A DNA stretch of 64,000 bases. Origin: Poindextera sp036272595 (lineage in GTDB: Bacteria > Pseudomonadota > Alphaproteobacteria > Caulobacterales > Caulobacteraceae). A program made the position numbers and the translations under genes. Below the pieces are notes generated by a model that worked only from the letters and a program-made list of their open reading frames with translations, was not told the DNA's origin and ran no database searches. Every line of letters starts with the position of its first letter. The first letter of the stretch is position 1. Positions 34,275 to 42,878 of the stretch are shown in pieces. The stretch is taken from positions 1-64,000 of the forward strand of contig DATAYM010000010.1 of NCBI GenBank assembly GCA_036272595.1, in the 5' to 3' direction.

Positions 34275-36404
34275 TCACGGCTGCAGCGTGCGGCGAAAGT
34301 GTCGCACCAGGGCGGTGAGCATGAACGGGTTCCTGGTTCCGCCGGCTGAGTCGGCGAGCAGGTGGTTGACGCCGGGAATGATGACCTGGTCGAACGGCTT
34401 GTTGGCCGCGATGAGCGCCTCGGCGTAGGCCATGGTCTGTTCGAGCGGCGTGTTCACGTCGTCGGTCCCGGTGATGATCAGCAGATCGCCCGAGATCGCC
34501 TGGACCTTGTCGGTGTTGCGGATGACCGCGTAGCGCTCGGGGTGGTCGGCGGGCAGGCCGATATAGGACTCCACCGGCGGGCTCATGATGCCGTGGCCGA
34601 GTTCGGCCGGCGCGAGGGCGACAGCTGAACGGTAGAGGTCCGGCGCCTGGATCAGCGCGCGAATGGTGAAATAGCCGCCGAAGGAGGCGCCGAATATGCC
34701 GACGCGGGCGAGGTCCATCCACGGCCGGCTCGCCGCGGCCTGGCGCAGAGCGCCGGCGTGGTCAGCGATCTCGTAGTCGCCGAGGCGATCCACCACGACA
34801 TCCTGGAAGGCCTTGCCGCGCCCCGGCGTGCCCCGGCCGTCGAGCATGACCAGGATGAAGCCCAGCTGCGCCAGGGCCGCGGCCGCGCCTGGACCGAACG
34901 CGTGCGGCGTGAACAGCGTCTGGGCCCCGGCGTAGATGTATTCGATCACCGGGTAACGCCGCGCGGGGTCGAAGTCCGCCGGCTTGTAGATCAGCCCGTG
35001 CAGCGGGGTCGCGCCATCCGCCGCCAGGGCGGTGAATGGCTCCGGCGCAATCCAGCCGAGGACCTGCAGTCCCGTCGAATCGGCATCGGACAGGCTCGCG
35101 GTCCAGCGGCCGTCGGCGGCGCGCAGTTCGGTCCGCGGCGCGCGATCGGGCGCCGAGTTGGTGGCGACGTAACAGTCCCCTTGCGGCGAAAGCACGGCCT
35201 CGTGGACCCCGGCGCCGGCGCTCAGCTGGGTTCGCGCGCCGGTCTCGAGGCTCGCCCTGAACAGCTGGGCGTCATAGGGCCGCGCCGCGTCGGGCTGGGC
35301 CCGGTAGAAGACCGCGCCGGCGTCTTCGTCGACGCCGACGATATTGGTGACGGGATAGCCGTCCTCCGTCAGCCGGCGGATCAGTCCGCCGTCGGCGCCG
35401 TACAGGTAAAGCTGGCTCCAGCCGGAGCGCTCGGACTGCCAGATGAACCGTCCGTCCGACAGCAGGCGGATCGGCGGTCCCTCGCGGATGAAGGTCGGGG
35501 TCCAGTAGAGGAAGCTCTCCGAGCGCTCTTCGAACAGGGTCCGCGCGCCGCCGGTCGCGATATCGTGCTCGATGATCTCGACATGCTTGGCCACGCGATC
35601 CAGCCGCGCGTAGCGAAGCGTCGAGCCGTCCGGACTGAAGCCCAGGATGAAGGCGTAGTGGCTCTCGTCTCCGCCGCCGATGTGGGCCGCCGCCCCGGTC
35701 TCGCGGTCGATGAGGAACACCTGCCAGATCTGGATCGGGCCGTCGGCCCGCGGGTAGACCTGCCAGTCGATCCGGCGCGCTTCGCCCGTCCAGTCGACCA
35801 AGGGCACGCGGTAGACCGCCCGTTCGTTGATGCGCATGGCCGCGATGTATCGCCCATCCGGCGACCAGTGGGCGCCGCCCGTGCTCCAGCGCCGATCGCT
35901 CGCCCCATCCTCGGTGAGCCGGTGCATCGCCCCGCCCTCCCGGGCGCGCAGCCAGAGGTCTTGATCCTTGAGCGTCAAGAACCAGGCGCGATCCGGGCTC
36001 GAAACCTCGCGCTCGGGGGGAAAGACCGTGGGATAGCCCGGCCGCGTCACCTGGGGCTCATGGCTGGCCTGCGCCGCGATCTCTTCGGCGGTGAGCTCGC
36101 GAACCGCGCCGCCCAGCGGCTCGAGTTCAAACCACCGCGCTCCGGTCACGGCCAGGAGTTCGCCGTTCGATCCCAGGCGGATGGACTGCGGCGCCCCGCC
36201 GCCCAGGCTCGCGGCGTCCAGGCTCCAGCGGACCTTGCCGGCCGCGCGCTCGACGAGCCGCACCACCGGCGCGTCGCCCGAGCGCTCGATGAAGGCGAGA
36301 CCGTCCTCGACCCACACCGGCTCGATGCGCCCGCCCTTCACCAGGTTCGGATCGGCCAACAGCGCCCAATACCGCGCCTCGCCGTCCATCTTGTTGTCGG
36401 TCAT
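34275..36404 (-). CDS. S9-family prolyl oligopeptidase (DPP IV / acylaminoacyl-peptidase type)
   Basis: The 709-residue serine peptidase has an N-terminal beta-propeller (about 1-470, WD-like repeats such as SPDGRYIAAMRINERAVYR and SPDGSTLRYARLD) and a C-terminal alpha/beta-hydrolase domain. Catalytic residues: Ser574 in GASFGGYF, Asp649 in GTDDVNTP and His681 in GVNHLLAD. The double-Glu pocket of DPP IV is not obvious, so the exact specificity (dipeptidyl, acylaminoacyl or oligopeptidase) is open. It has no signal peptide. It follows soxG by 49 bases on the same strand and is probably the last gene of the sarcosine oxidase operon, an unusual linkage suggesting that N-methylated amino acids are released from peptides. 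Confidence 0.9.
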   Translation of the reverse strand: MTDNKMDGEARYWALLADPNLVKGGRIEPVWVEDGLAFIERSGDAPVVRLVERAAGKVRWSLDAASLGGGAPQSIRLGSNGELLAVTGARWFELEPLGGAVRELTAEEIAAQASHEPQVTRPGYPTVFPPEREVSSPDRAWFLTLKDQDLWLRAREGGAMHRLTEDGASDRRWSTGGAHWSPDGRYIAAMRINERAVYRVPLVDWTGEARRIDWQVYPRADGPIQIWQVFLIDRETGAAAHIGGGDESHYAFILGFSPDGSTLRYARLDRVAKHVEIIEHDIATGGARTLFEERSESFLYWTPTFIREGPPIRLLSDGRFIWQSERSGWSQLYLYGADGGLIRRLTEDGYPVTNIVGVDEDAGAVFYRAQPDAARPYDAQLFRASLETGARTQLSAGAGVHEAVLSPQGDCYVATNSAPDRAPRTELRAADGRWTASLSDADSTGLQVLGWIAPEPFTALAADGATPLHGLIYKPADFDPARRYPVIEYIYAGAQTLFTPHAFGPGAAAALAQLGFILVMLDGRGTPGRGKAFQDVVVDRLGDYEIADHAGALRQAAASRPWMDLARVGIFGASFGGYFTIRALIQAPDLYRSAVALAPAELGHGIMSPPVESYIGLPADHPERYAVIRNTDKVQAISGDLLIITGTDDVNTPLEQTMAYAEALIAANKPFDQVIIPGVNHLLADSAGGTRNPFMLTALVRHFRRTLQP

Positions 36405-36453
36405 GAGAACACCACTGTGCGTTGAGCGTTGGGGAGGATGAACCGGGCGACTC

Positions 36454-36990
36454 TCACGCCAGCCCCTCGGCGGCGGCCGCCAGCCAGGCGGTGAGATGGT
36501 CCGCCAGGCTCACATCGACATAGAGACGCAAGCCGTCTTCGCCGTCCGGGCGGTCGATCAGGATCGGCACGCCGGCGAACAGGCTCTGCGCACAGCAGCC
36601 CGGCGGGAACGCCGGCGCGGACAGATCGAGCGGGCACTCGGTGGCGATCAGGTTTCGGGCGTCCTCGCCGACGATGCGCAGGCCCACGCGGCCGCCGGTG
36701 AGATCGGCGTAGTGGCTGAGCACGCCGGCGCAGGCGCTCTCCAGCGCCGCGAGCTGCGCCGGCGAGGCGTCGATCAGCGTCCATTCGAGCGGCGCGGTCC
36801 ACAGCACCCGCGGCGTCCGGCCGACGGCGCGGTTCGCAACCTGCGGCAAGGCGAGCCCCAACGCCGCGCCGATCGCAGCCAACGTCTCGGGGTCCACGCC
36901 CCTGCCCAGCCGCAATACCCCGAAGGCCGCGTGCGGGAGGGGCGCAACCGTGACGCGCGGCGCCGGCGCGATGGGCCTGGGATCAGCCAT
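36454..36990 (-). CDS. soxG: Sarcosine oxidase gamma subunit
   Basis: The 178-residue product matches SoxG: LGLALPQVANRAVGRTPRVLWTAPLEWTLID, GVLSHYADLTGGRVGLRIVGEDARNLIATECPLDLSAPAFPPGCCAQSLFAGVPILIDRP. The subunit has a YgfZ/GcvT-like fold and is structural in the heterotetramer. The start overlaps the soxA stop by 8 bases. The tail of the gene is followed by the S9 peptidase. Confidence 0.9.
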   Translation of the reverse strand: MADPRPIAPAPRVTVAPLPHAAFGVLRLGRGVDPETLAAIGAALGLALPQVANRAVGRTPRVLWTAPLEWTLIDASPAQLAALESACAGVLSHYADLTGGRVGLRIVGEDARNLIATECPLDLSAPAFPPGCCAQSLFAGVPILIDRPDGEDGLRLYVDVSLADHLTAWLAAAAEGLA

Positions 36991-39784
36991 TGCGCGCCTC
37001 CACCGGCCGATCGTATGCGCCGCGCTCGACGATGCGCACGCTTGCCGCCCGTCCCTCGCCGGCCAGGCTCAGCCGCTCGCCCATCCGGCCAAGTCCGTCC
37101 TTGACCATCGCCAGCGCCACGGGCCGAGCCAGTGTCGGCGACCAGCCGGCCGAGGTGACGAAACCCTCGCTGCCCCGCCCGTCCGAACCCGTCAGGTGGG
37201 CGCCGACCGCCATGGCGGCCCCGGACAGCGCCTCGAGCGCCACCAGCTGGTGGCGACCGGGCCGCAGGTTGTCCGGCCGGGTGAGCGAACGCTTGCCGAC
37301 AAAATCCACCTTGCGGCGGGCCACATGACCGAAGCCCACATCGGCCGGCGTCGTCGTCCCATCGGTATCCATGCCGACGTGCAAGAAGCCCTTTTCCAGC
37401 CGCAGCAGCAGCCAGGCCTCCACCCCCACCGGGACCGGTCGCGGCTCGCCGGTCGCGCCGGCCAGGGCGTTCCACAGCGTCTCGGCGCCGGTCGTGGGCA
37501 CGTTCACCTCGTAGGACACCTCGCCGGTGAAGCTGACGCGCGCCACCCGCGCCGGCAGTCCCGCCACGCGCCCGGCCCTGACGCTCATGTGCGGGAACGC
37601 CTCGTCGGAAAGGTCGATGTCGGTTCCGGCCGATTGCAGCGCCTGGCGCGCCGCCGGCCCGCTCACGGTCACGACGCCCCAGGCTGTGGTCACCGGCGCG
37701 ACGAGAACGCGAAGGCCCGGCCACTCGCATTGGCGCCACTCTTCGAGCCAGCCGGCGATGCGTTCGGCGCCGCCGGTGGTGGTCCCGACCAGGAAATGGT
37801 CCTCGGCGAGCCGCAGGACGACGCCGTCATCGACGATCACGCCCAGTTCGCTCAGCATCAGGCCGTAGCGCGCGCGGCCGATCGCCAGACTGGACATGGC
37901 GTTGGCGTAGATGCGGTCGATGAAGCGGCCGGCGTCGGGGCCGACCACCTCGATCTTGCCGAGCGGCGAAGAGTCGAAAAGGCCGACGCCGCCGCGCACC
38001 GCCAGCGCCTCGCGCTGGACCGCCGCGGCTTCGGACTCGCCCGGCGCCGGATAGCAGGCCGGGCGAAGCCAGCCGCCGTAGTCCTCCAGCGCCGCGCCCA
38101 GTCCCTGGTGCATGGCCTGGAGCGGCGAGCGGCGCAGCGGGTGGAACAGCGGACCGCGCCCGCGGCCGGCGAAGGCGCCCAGCGGGACCGGGCTGACCGG
38201 CGGTCGCGGCCGCGTGGCGCCGACCGCCTCGATCGAACGGCCGGTGAATTCGCCGAGGATCGCCTGGCCGTTGAAGCCGCTGGTCCGGCCCTGGTCGGTC
38301 CCCATGCCAAGCGCGGTGTAGCGCTTCAGGTGTTCGATCGAGACCATGCCTTCCTGGGCGGCGAGCGCTATGTCGTCGACCGCCACGTCGTTCTGCAGGT
38401 CGACGAAGGCCTTGCCGCGGCCGGCGATCCGCCGGGGGGCCTGCGTCGGCGGCAGGCCATGACCGGCCGCCGATCCGACCACGCTGACCGTCTCGAGCGG
38501 AGCGGCCGGCCGGAAGCTCGCCGTGTCGCCCTCATAGGCCAGTCGGCCGCCGGCTTGGGTGAAGAGCTGCAGGTTCGGCGTGAAGCCGGCGGAGACCGCC
38601 AGCAGCTCGCAGTCGATGCTGCGCTCGCCGCCGTCCGCGCCGCGCACCGTCACCCCGGCGAGCGTCTGTCCGCCATGGGTGGCCACCACATCGGTCCGGT
38701 TCAGCATCTCAACGCCCGCTTCGACAAGACCGGCCACGTCGACGCTCGCCGTCACGGGCCGCGCGTCGACCAGCGTCGTCTTCGCTCCGCGACACGCCAG
38801 GGCCATGGCCGTCGCGTAGGCCGCGTCGTTGTTGGTGAAGACCACCGCCCGGCGCGCGAGCCGGACCGCGAACCGCTCCTGATACTGAAGCGCCGCGCCG
38901 GCGAGCATCACGCCTGGCCGGTCATTGCCGGGAAAGACCGCCAACCGTTCCGTGGCCCCGGTCGCCAGCACCATCCGCCCGGCGCGCAGCGTCCAGAGCC
39001 GGACTCGGCCGTCGGCGAGGCGTTCGGCCAGCGCCACCGCGCCATGGTCGTAGGCGCCGATCGCCGTGGTGCGCGCAAGCGCGGCCGAGCCGGGCGCGCC
39101 GGCGATCGCGGCGGCCTGGTCGCCAGCCCAATCCGGCCCCGGGCGGCCTTCGATGGTCTGGCCGTTCCAAAGCAGCTGGCCGCCGAATTCGGTGTCCTGC
39201 TCGCAAAGGATGACCCGGGCGCTCGCCGCCGCCGCTTCGGCCGCCGCGGCAAGGCCGGCGCGACCGCCTCCGACCACCAGCACGTCGCAATGGGCGAACC
39301 GGTGCTCGAACCGCGTTCCGACCGGCGTCCGCGCCGCCCGCCCCAATCCGGCCGCGCGGCGGATGAACGGCTCGAAGACCCGCCAGCGGGGCCAGAGAAA
39401 GGTCTTGTAGTAGAAGCCCGCCGGAATGAAGCGCGCCATCAGCCCGTTGATCGCGCCGGCGTCGAAGGCGAGGCTCGGCCAACAGTTGGTCGGAACCGCG
39501 GCCAGCCCGTCGCAGAGTTCGACCTCGGTGGCGCGGAGATTCGGCCGCCGGTCGCCGGGCGCGATGACATCGACGATCGCGTTGGGCTCCTCGACGCCCG
39601 CAGCGATCACCCCGCGCGGCCGGTGCAGCTTGAACGAGCGGCCGGCCAGCCGCACGCCGTTGGCCAGCAGGGCCGACGCCAGGGTGTCCCCGGCGAAGCC
39701 CCGATACGCGCGGCCTTCGAACGAGAATCCGATCGGTCGGGCGCGGTCGATCCGGCCGCCGGCGTCGAAGCGTCCGCCGTTCAT
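36983..39784 (-). CDS. soxA: Sarcosine oxidase alpha subunit
   Basis: The 933-residue subunit carries NAD and folate chemistry of heterotetrameric sarcosine oxidase. Order: a ferredoxin-like N-terminal domain (1-100, AGDTLASALLANGVRLAGRSFKLHRPRGV), RFIPAGFYYKTFLWPRWRVFEPFIRRAAGLG, an NAD(P)/FAD-type domain (VLVVGGGRAGLAAAAEAAAA, FTNNDAAY), then from about 560 a GcvT-like aminomethyl-folate domain (GVGLFDSSPLGKIEVVGPDAG). It uses tetrahydrofolate to take the oxidised methyl group as 5,10-methylene-THF. The start at 39784 overlaps the soxD stop (ATGA); the longer open frame is not family-like. It is co-encoded with soxB, soxD and soxG. Confidence 0.95.
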   Translation of the reverse strand: MNGGRFDAGGRIDRARPIGFSFEGRAYRGFAGDTLASALLANGVRLAGRSFKLHRPRGVIAAGVEEPNAIVDVIAPGDRRPNLRATEVELCDGLAAVPTNCWPSLAFDAGAINGLMARFIPAGFYYKTFLWPRWRVFEPFIRRAAGLGRAARTPVGTRFEHRFAHCDVLVVGGGRAGLAAAAEAAAASARVILCEQDTEFGGQLLWNGQTIEGRPGPDWAGDQAAAIAGAPGSAALARTTAIGAYDHGAVALAERLADGRVRLWTLRAGRMVLATGATERLAVFPGNDRPGVMLAGAALQYQERFAVRLARRAVVFTNNDAAYATAMALACRGAKTTLVDARPVTASVDVAGLVEAGVEMLNRTDVVATHGGQTLAGVTVRGADGGERSIDCELLAVSAGFTPNLQLFTQAGGRLAYEGDTASFRPAAPLETVSVVGSAAGHGLPPTQAPRRIAGRGKAFVDLQNDVAVDDIALAAQEGMVSIEHLKRYTALGMGTDQGRTSGFNGQAILGEFTGRSIEAVGATRPRPPVSPVPLGAFAGRGRGPLFHPLRRSPLQAMHQGLGAALEDYGGWLRPACYPAPGESEAAAVQREALAVRGGVGLFDSSPLGKIEVVGPDAGRFIDRIYANAMSSLAIGRARYGLMLSELGVIVDDGVVLRLAEDHFLVGTTTGGAERIAGWLEEWRQCEWPGLRVLVAPVTTAWGVVTVSGPAARQALQSAGTDIDLSDEAFPHMSVRAGRVAGLPARVARVSFTGEVSYEVNVPTTGAETLWNALAGATGEPRPVPVGVEAWLLLRLEKGFLHVGMDTDGTTTPADVGFGHVARRKVDFVGKRSLTRPDNLRPGRHQLVALEALSGAAMAVGAHLTGSDGRGSEGFVTSAGWSPTLARPVALAMVKDGLGRMGERLSLAGEGRAASVRIVERGAYDRPVEARNG

Positions 39785-40068
39785 GACAGCCGCTCGGCGA
39801 GCGCGGGCGGCGGCGCTTCGCCCATGCGATAGACGGCGGCGATCTCGTGCGTGGCCGTGTCTCTGGCCAGGTTGAACCACTGTCGGCAGCCGAACGCGTG
39901 CACCCAGCGTTCGAGCGACAGTCCTTCGCCGTTGCGCCGCTGGAAGAGGTAGCGCGCCAACTCGGCGTCGTCGCAGGCCGCCGGCGGCCGCGCCACGTGG
40001 GCGTCGCCGCCCCAGCGAAATTCCAGTTCGGCGCGCGGTCCGCAAAAGGGGCAGGCGATCAGCAGCAT
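39781..40068 (-). CDS. soxD: Sarcosine oxidase delta subunit
   Basis: A 95-residue zinc protein: IACPFCGPRAELEFRWGGDAHVARP with the CxxC pair, then YLFQRRNGEGLSLERWVHAFGCRQWFNLARDTATHEI with the His and Cys that complete the zinc site. This matches SoxD exactly in size and ligands. Its ATG overlaps the soxB stop (TGATG) and its stop overlaps the soxA start (ATGA), so the three subunits are translationally coupled. Confidence 0.95.
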   Translation of the reverse strand: MLLIACPFCGPRAELEFRWGGDAHVARPPAACDDAELARYLFQRRNGEGLSLERWVHAFGCRQWFNLARDTATHEIAAVYRMGEAPPPALAERLS

Positions 40069-41321
40069 CAGTGAGCGATCCCGGAGGCGGCGGCCTCGTC
40101 GAGCAGCGCGCCGCTGGCGAAGCGGTCGAGGGTGAACGGCCGGGCGATGTCGTGGATCTCGCCGGTGGCCAGGTGATGGGCGGTCAGCCAGCCGCCGGCC
40201 GGTATGGCCTTGAAGCCGCCGGTGCCCCAGCCGCAGTTGAGGAAGAGCCCCTCGACCGGCGCGGCCCCGAGGATCGGGCTGGAGTCGTGGACGACGTCGA
40301 CGATCCCGGCCCACTGGCGCAGAAGCCGTATCGACGCAAAAGCCGGGAACTGGTCGGCCACCGCGCCGAGCACATGGCGCGCCGTCTGCAGACCGCCGCG
40401 CTGGGCGTAGGAGGGATAGAGGTCGAGCCCGCCGCCGATCACCAGGCCGCCCTTGTCCGACTGGCTGAGATAGGCGCCCGTCGCCGTGGACAGCACGACA
40501 ACGTCCAGCACCGGCTTCACCGGCTCGGTCACGAAGGCCTGCAGACCATGGCTGGTGATCGGCAGATCGAATCCGGCGAGCCTGGCCAGCGCGGTCGAAC
40601 GCCCGGCGACGCACATCACCACCTTGTCGGCGCGGATGTCGCCCTGGCTGGTGGCGACGCCGGCGATCCGCCGCCCCGGCTCGCCGAGAAACCCCGTGAC
40701 CTGGCAGTTCTCGACCACGTCGACGCCGAGCGACGAGGCGCCGCGGGCATAGCCCCAGACCACCGCGTCGTGGCGGGCGACGCCGGCCCGTTCCTGCACG
40801 AACCCGCCCGCCACCGGAAACCGGGCGTCGGACCCCATGTCGAGCGCCGGGATGCGCCGGGCGATCTCGTCCCTGGCGATCATCCGCGCGTCCACGCCGT
40901 TGAGCCGCATGGCGCCCACCCAGCGGGCCGCGCTCTCCAATTCGTGGCGGGAGTGGACCAGCGTGATCATCCCGCGCGGACTGAACATCACATTGTAGTT
41001 CAGCTCGCGTGACAGTCCCTGGTACAGATCGAGCGCGAAGTCATAGAGACGCACGCTTTGCGGATAATAGTAGTTGGAGCGGATGACCGTGGTGTTGCGC
41101 CCTGAATTGCCGCCCCCCAGCCAGCCGCGCTCGATCACGGCCACATCGGTGATCTTGTGAACCTTGGCGAGGTAGTAGGCGGTGGCCAGCCCGTGCCCGC
41201 CGCCGCCCACCACAACCACCTTGTAGCTGCGCTTCGGCGCCGCCGCCCGCCAGAGCGGCCGCCATCCCGACTGCCCGCGCAGCCCTTCACGGACCAATCT
41301 GAGGGCCGAATAACGGTCCAT
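40068..41321 (-). CDS. soxB: Sarcosine oxidase beta subunit
   Basis: The 417-residue flavoprotein oxidises N-methyl amino acids such as sarcosine. It has VVVVGGGGHGLATAYYLAK (FAD loop, 35-53), RSNYYYPQSVRLYDFAL and AGVARHDAVVWGYARGA with His184 at the position of the covalent FMN attachment. The C-terminal GLFLNCGWGTGGFKAIPAGG is typical of SoxB. It is first gene of soxB-D-A-G and divergent from a TetR regulator; the 18-bp element lies 54 bases upstream. True substrate could be another N-methyl amino acid given the peptidase-rich context. Confidence 0.95.
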   Translation of the reverse strand: MDRYSALRLVREGLRGQSGWRPLWRAAAPKRSYKVVVVGGGGHGLATAYYLAKVHKITDVAVIERGWLGGGNSGRNTTVIRSNYYYPQSVRLYDFALDLYQGLSRELNYNVMFSPRGMITLVHSRHELESAARWVGAMRLNGVDARMIARDEIARRIPALDMGSDARFPVAGGFVQERAGVARHDAVVWGYARGASSLGVDVVENCQVTGFLGEPGRRIAGVATSQGDIRADKVVMCVAGRSTALARLAGFDLPITSHGLQAFVTEPVKPVLDVVVLSTATGAYLSQSDKGGLVIGGGLDLYPSYAQRGGLQTARHVLGAVADQFPAFASIRLLRQWAGIVDVVHDSSPILGAAPVEGLFLNCGWGTGGFKAIPAGGWLTAHHLATGEIHDIARPFTLDRFASGALLDEAAASGIAH

Positions 41322-41374
41322 GCGTGCGAGGGCTCCAGAGCGCCGCGGCGCGCGCCTTTGCGGCGTTCGCGAAA

Positions 41375-41392
41375 ACCGTAGAGTAGTCTATG
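41375..41392. promoter_or_regulatory. 18-bp element, copy 2 (soxB / TetR divergent promoter)
   Basis: ACCGTAGAGTAGTCTATG, identical to 33022-33039. It lies 54 bases upstream of soxB and 30 bases upstream of the TetR start at 41422, a normal place for an operator serving both directions. The TAGA-N4-TCTA inverted core fits a dimeric regulator. Confidence 0.75.
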
Positions 41393-41421
41393 TTTCGAGG
41401 CAAGAGGAGGCCGTGAAGGCT

Positions 41422-42018
41422 ATGACGCAGACGCTGGCCAAGCTCGCAAAGGCGCCGCGCCGCGATCGTGAGGACTGGGTGCGCGCCGCCCGCCGCGCGC
41501 TGATCGAGGGAGGCGTGGCGAAGGTGAAGGTCGAACCCCTTGCGGGGGTTCTTGGCGTGACAACAGGCAGTTTCTATCACCATTTCCGCAATCGCCAGGA
41601 TCTGCTGGACGCCGTCCTGGTCCACTGGGAGCGGGAGAACACCGAGCCGCTGTTCCAGGCGGTGCGCGACGCTGGTCCCGATCCCGACGCGCAGCTCGAC
41701 GCCCTGTTCGAAGCCTGGCTCACCGAGAGCGACTATGACCCGGCCTACGACTCGGCGGTCCGCGATTGGGCCCGCACCTCAAAGCCGGCCGAAGCAGCGG
41801 TCCGCCGCACCGACGACCGGCGCATCGATCTGCTGAAGCAGATCTTCCTCGGCTTCGGCTACGACGAGGACCGCGCCTTCATCCGCGCCCGCGTCACCTA
41901 TTTCCACCAGGTTGGCTACTACGCCATGGAGATCATCGAGGATCGCGCCGTGCGCCGGCGCTGGCGCCCGCTCTATCGCGAAGTCCTGCTCGGAGACCCG
42001 TCGCGCGCCAGGGACTGA
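41422..42018 (+). CDS. TetR-family regulator, probable repressor of soxBDAG and the MFS/M19 divergon
   Basis: The 198-residue product has a TetR helix-turn-helix near the start (about 15-60: WVRAARRALIEGGVAKVKVEPLAGVLGVTTGSFYHHFRNRQDLLDAVLVHWERENTEPLF) and a mostly helical C-terminal ligand domain. Proteins with VHWExENT after the HTH are common but uncharacterised TetR members. ATG at 41422 gives the usual length; a GTG at 41413, two bases behind GAGGAGG, is an alternative start. The gene is divergent from soxB with the 18-bp element between them, and the same element controls the MFS operon and an M19 gene 8 kb away. Confidence 0.88.
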   Translation: MTQTLAKLAKAPRRDREDWVRAARRALIEGGVAKVKVEPLAGVLGVTTGSFYHHFRNRQDLLDAVLVHWERENTEPLFQAVRDAGPDPDAQLDALFEAWLTESDYDPAYDSAVRDWARTSKPAEAAVRRTDDRRIDLLKQIFLGFGYDEDRAFIRARVTYFHQVGYYAMEIIEDRAVRRRWRPLYREVLLGDPSRARD

Positions 42019-42048
42019 GCCGCCAACGGCGACGCAGGCGGCGCGGAC

Positions 42049-42738
42049 CTAGCCGGGCGACAGCGCTGGCCGGTCCGGTTTCGCGCGTTTCATGAGTTGG
42101 TCGTAAGCCACCTCTTTGATCGGCGCGAGATCGGTTTGGCGCAAGGGCTTGGGATCGAATATCGATTGCAGGGCCAGGCCGCGCAAACTGCTGATGGTGA
42201 GCGAGAAGATTCGTTCGACATCGTCGGCCGGCAAGCCGAGATCGCCGAACAGCGTGACAAACTCGTTCCGCATCCGGGTCGAGATGTTCTGTTGGTACGA
42301 GCGCAGCCGTATCCACAGCTTGCGATCGCCGCGTGAGCCCAGGGCGATGTCCCAGATCGCCAGGTATTCGGGCCGGCTGTAGATCTCCCACAGCAGGTCG
42401 ACGATCTTGGACACCCGCTGCCCTATGGTAAGCCCCTCCGAGGCGATGGCCTCGAACGGTATCTGCAACACCGGATAGACCGCGTCCATCAGGGCCAGCA
42501 TCAGATCGTCGCGCGCCGGAAAGTGATGCTGCATGGCGCCGTTGGTCAGGCCGGCGCGTTGGGTCACCTTGCTGATGGTCAGGTTGGCGAAGCCCGATTC
42601 GCCGAGGACCAGCACCGCCGCCTCGACGAGCTTGCGGCGTGTCTCGGCGCTGCGCTCTTCCTGGCTGCGCCGTTTCGACGGGCGCGTCGCGGCCGGACGC
42701 CTGGGCGCGCGCGCGGTGCTTGAAACCGGCCCTTCCAT
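42049..42738 (-). CDS. TetR-family transcriptional regulator
   Basis: A 229-residue TetR protein: a basic N-terminus (about 1-25), helix-turn-helix at about 27-75 (AETRRKLVEAAVLVLGESGFANLTISKVTQRAGLTNGAMQHHFPARDDLMLALMDAV), then a ligand domain ending in a Pro/Lys-rich tail. The start at 42738 (MEGPVSSTARAP) follows AGGG at a spacing of 8; the longer frame adds 26 unlikely residues. It is divergent from the TonB receptor at 42879 and convergent with the preceding TetR. The AT-rich spacer between it and the receptor carries a near-palindrome that could be its operator. Confidence 0.87.
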   Translation of the reverse strand: MEGPVSSTARAPRRPAATRPSKRRSQEERSAETRRKLVEAAVLVLGESGFANLTISKVTQRAGLTNGAMQHHFPARDDLMLALMDAVYPVLQIPFEAIASEGLTIGQRVSKIVDLLWEIYSRPEYLAIWDIALGSRGDRKLWIRLRSYQQNISTRMRNEFVTLFGDLGLPADDVERIFSLTISSLRGLALQSIFDPKPLRQTDLAPIKEVAYDQLMKRAKPDRPALSPG

Positions 42739-42809
42739 TCGCGCCCTACCCTCTCCAGCCTGACGTTCACAACCTATTAGCGACGTCCCCGTAGGGTCGC
42801 AATCGCATC

Positions 42810-42837
42810 TTGACATAAATATGCATTATATACTTAT
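42810..42837. promoter_or_regulatory. AT-rich divergent promoter with near-palindromic operator
   Basis: TTGACA at 42810-42815 is a consensus -35 box for the receptor gene. Overlapping it, ATAAATAT (42815-42822) and ATACTTAT (42830-42837) form a 23-bp near-palindrome (7 of 8 arm positions match) around a 7-base spacer, like many TetR operators. This is the most AT-rich spot in the neighbourhood. Confidence 0.5.
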
Positions 42838-42878
42838 TGTAAACATCGCGGTCGGGACGCGTCATCAGGGGGCTCAAC

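Noticed and set aside
41320..41421. A longer TetR start at 41320
   Set aside because: It would read through the soxB start region and the 18-bp element; the family N-terminus begins near 41422.
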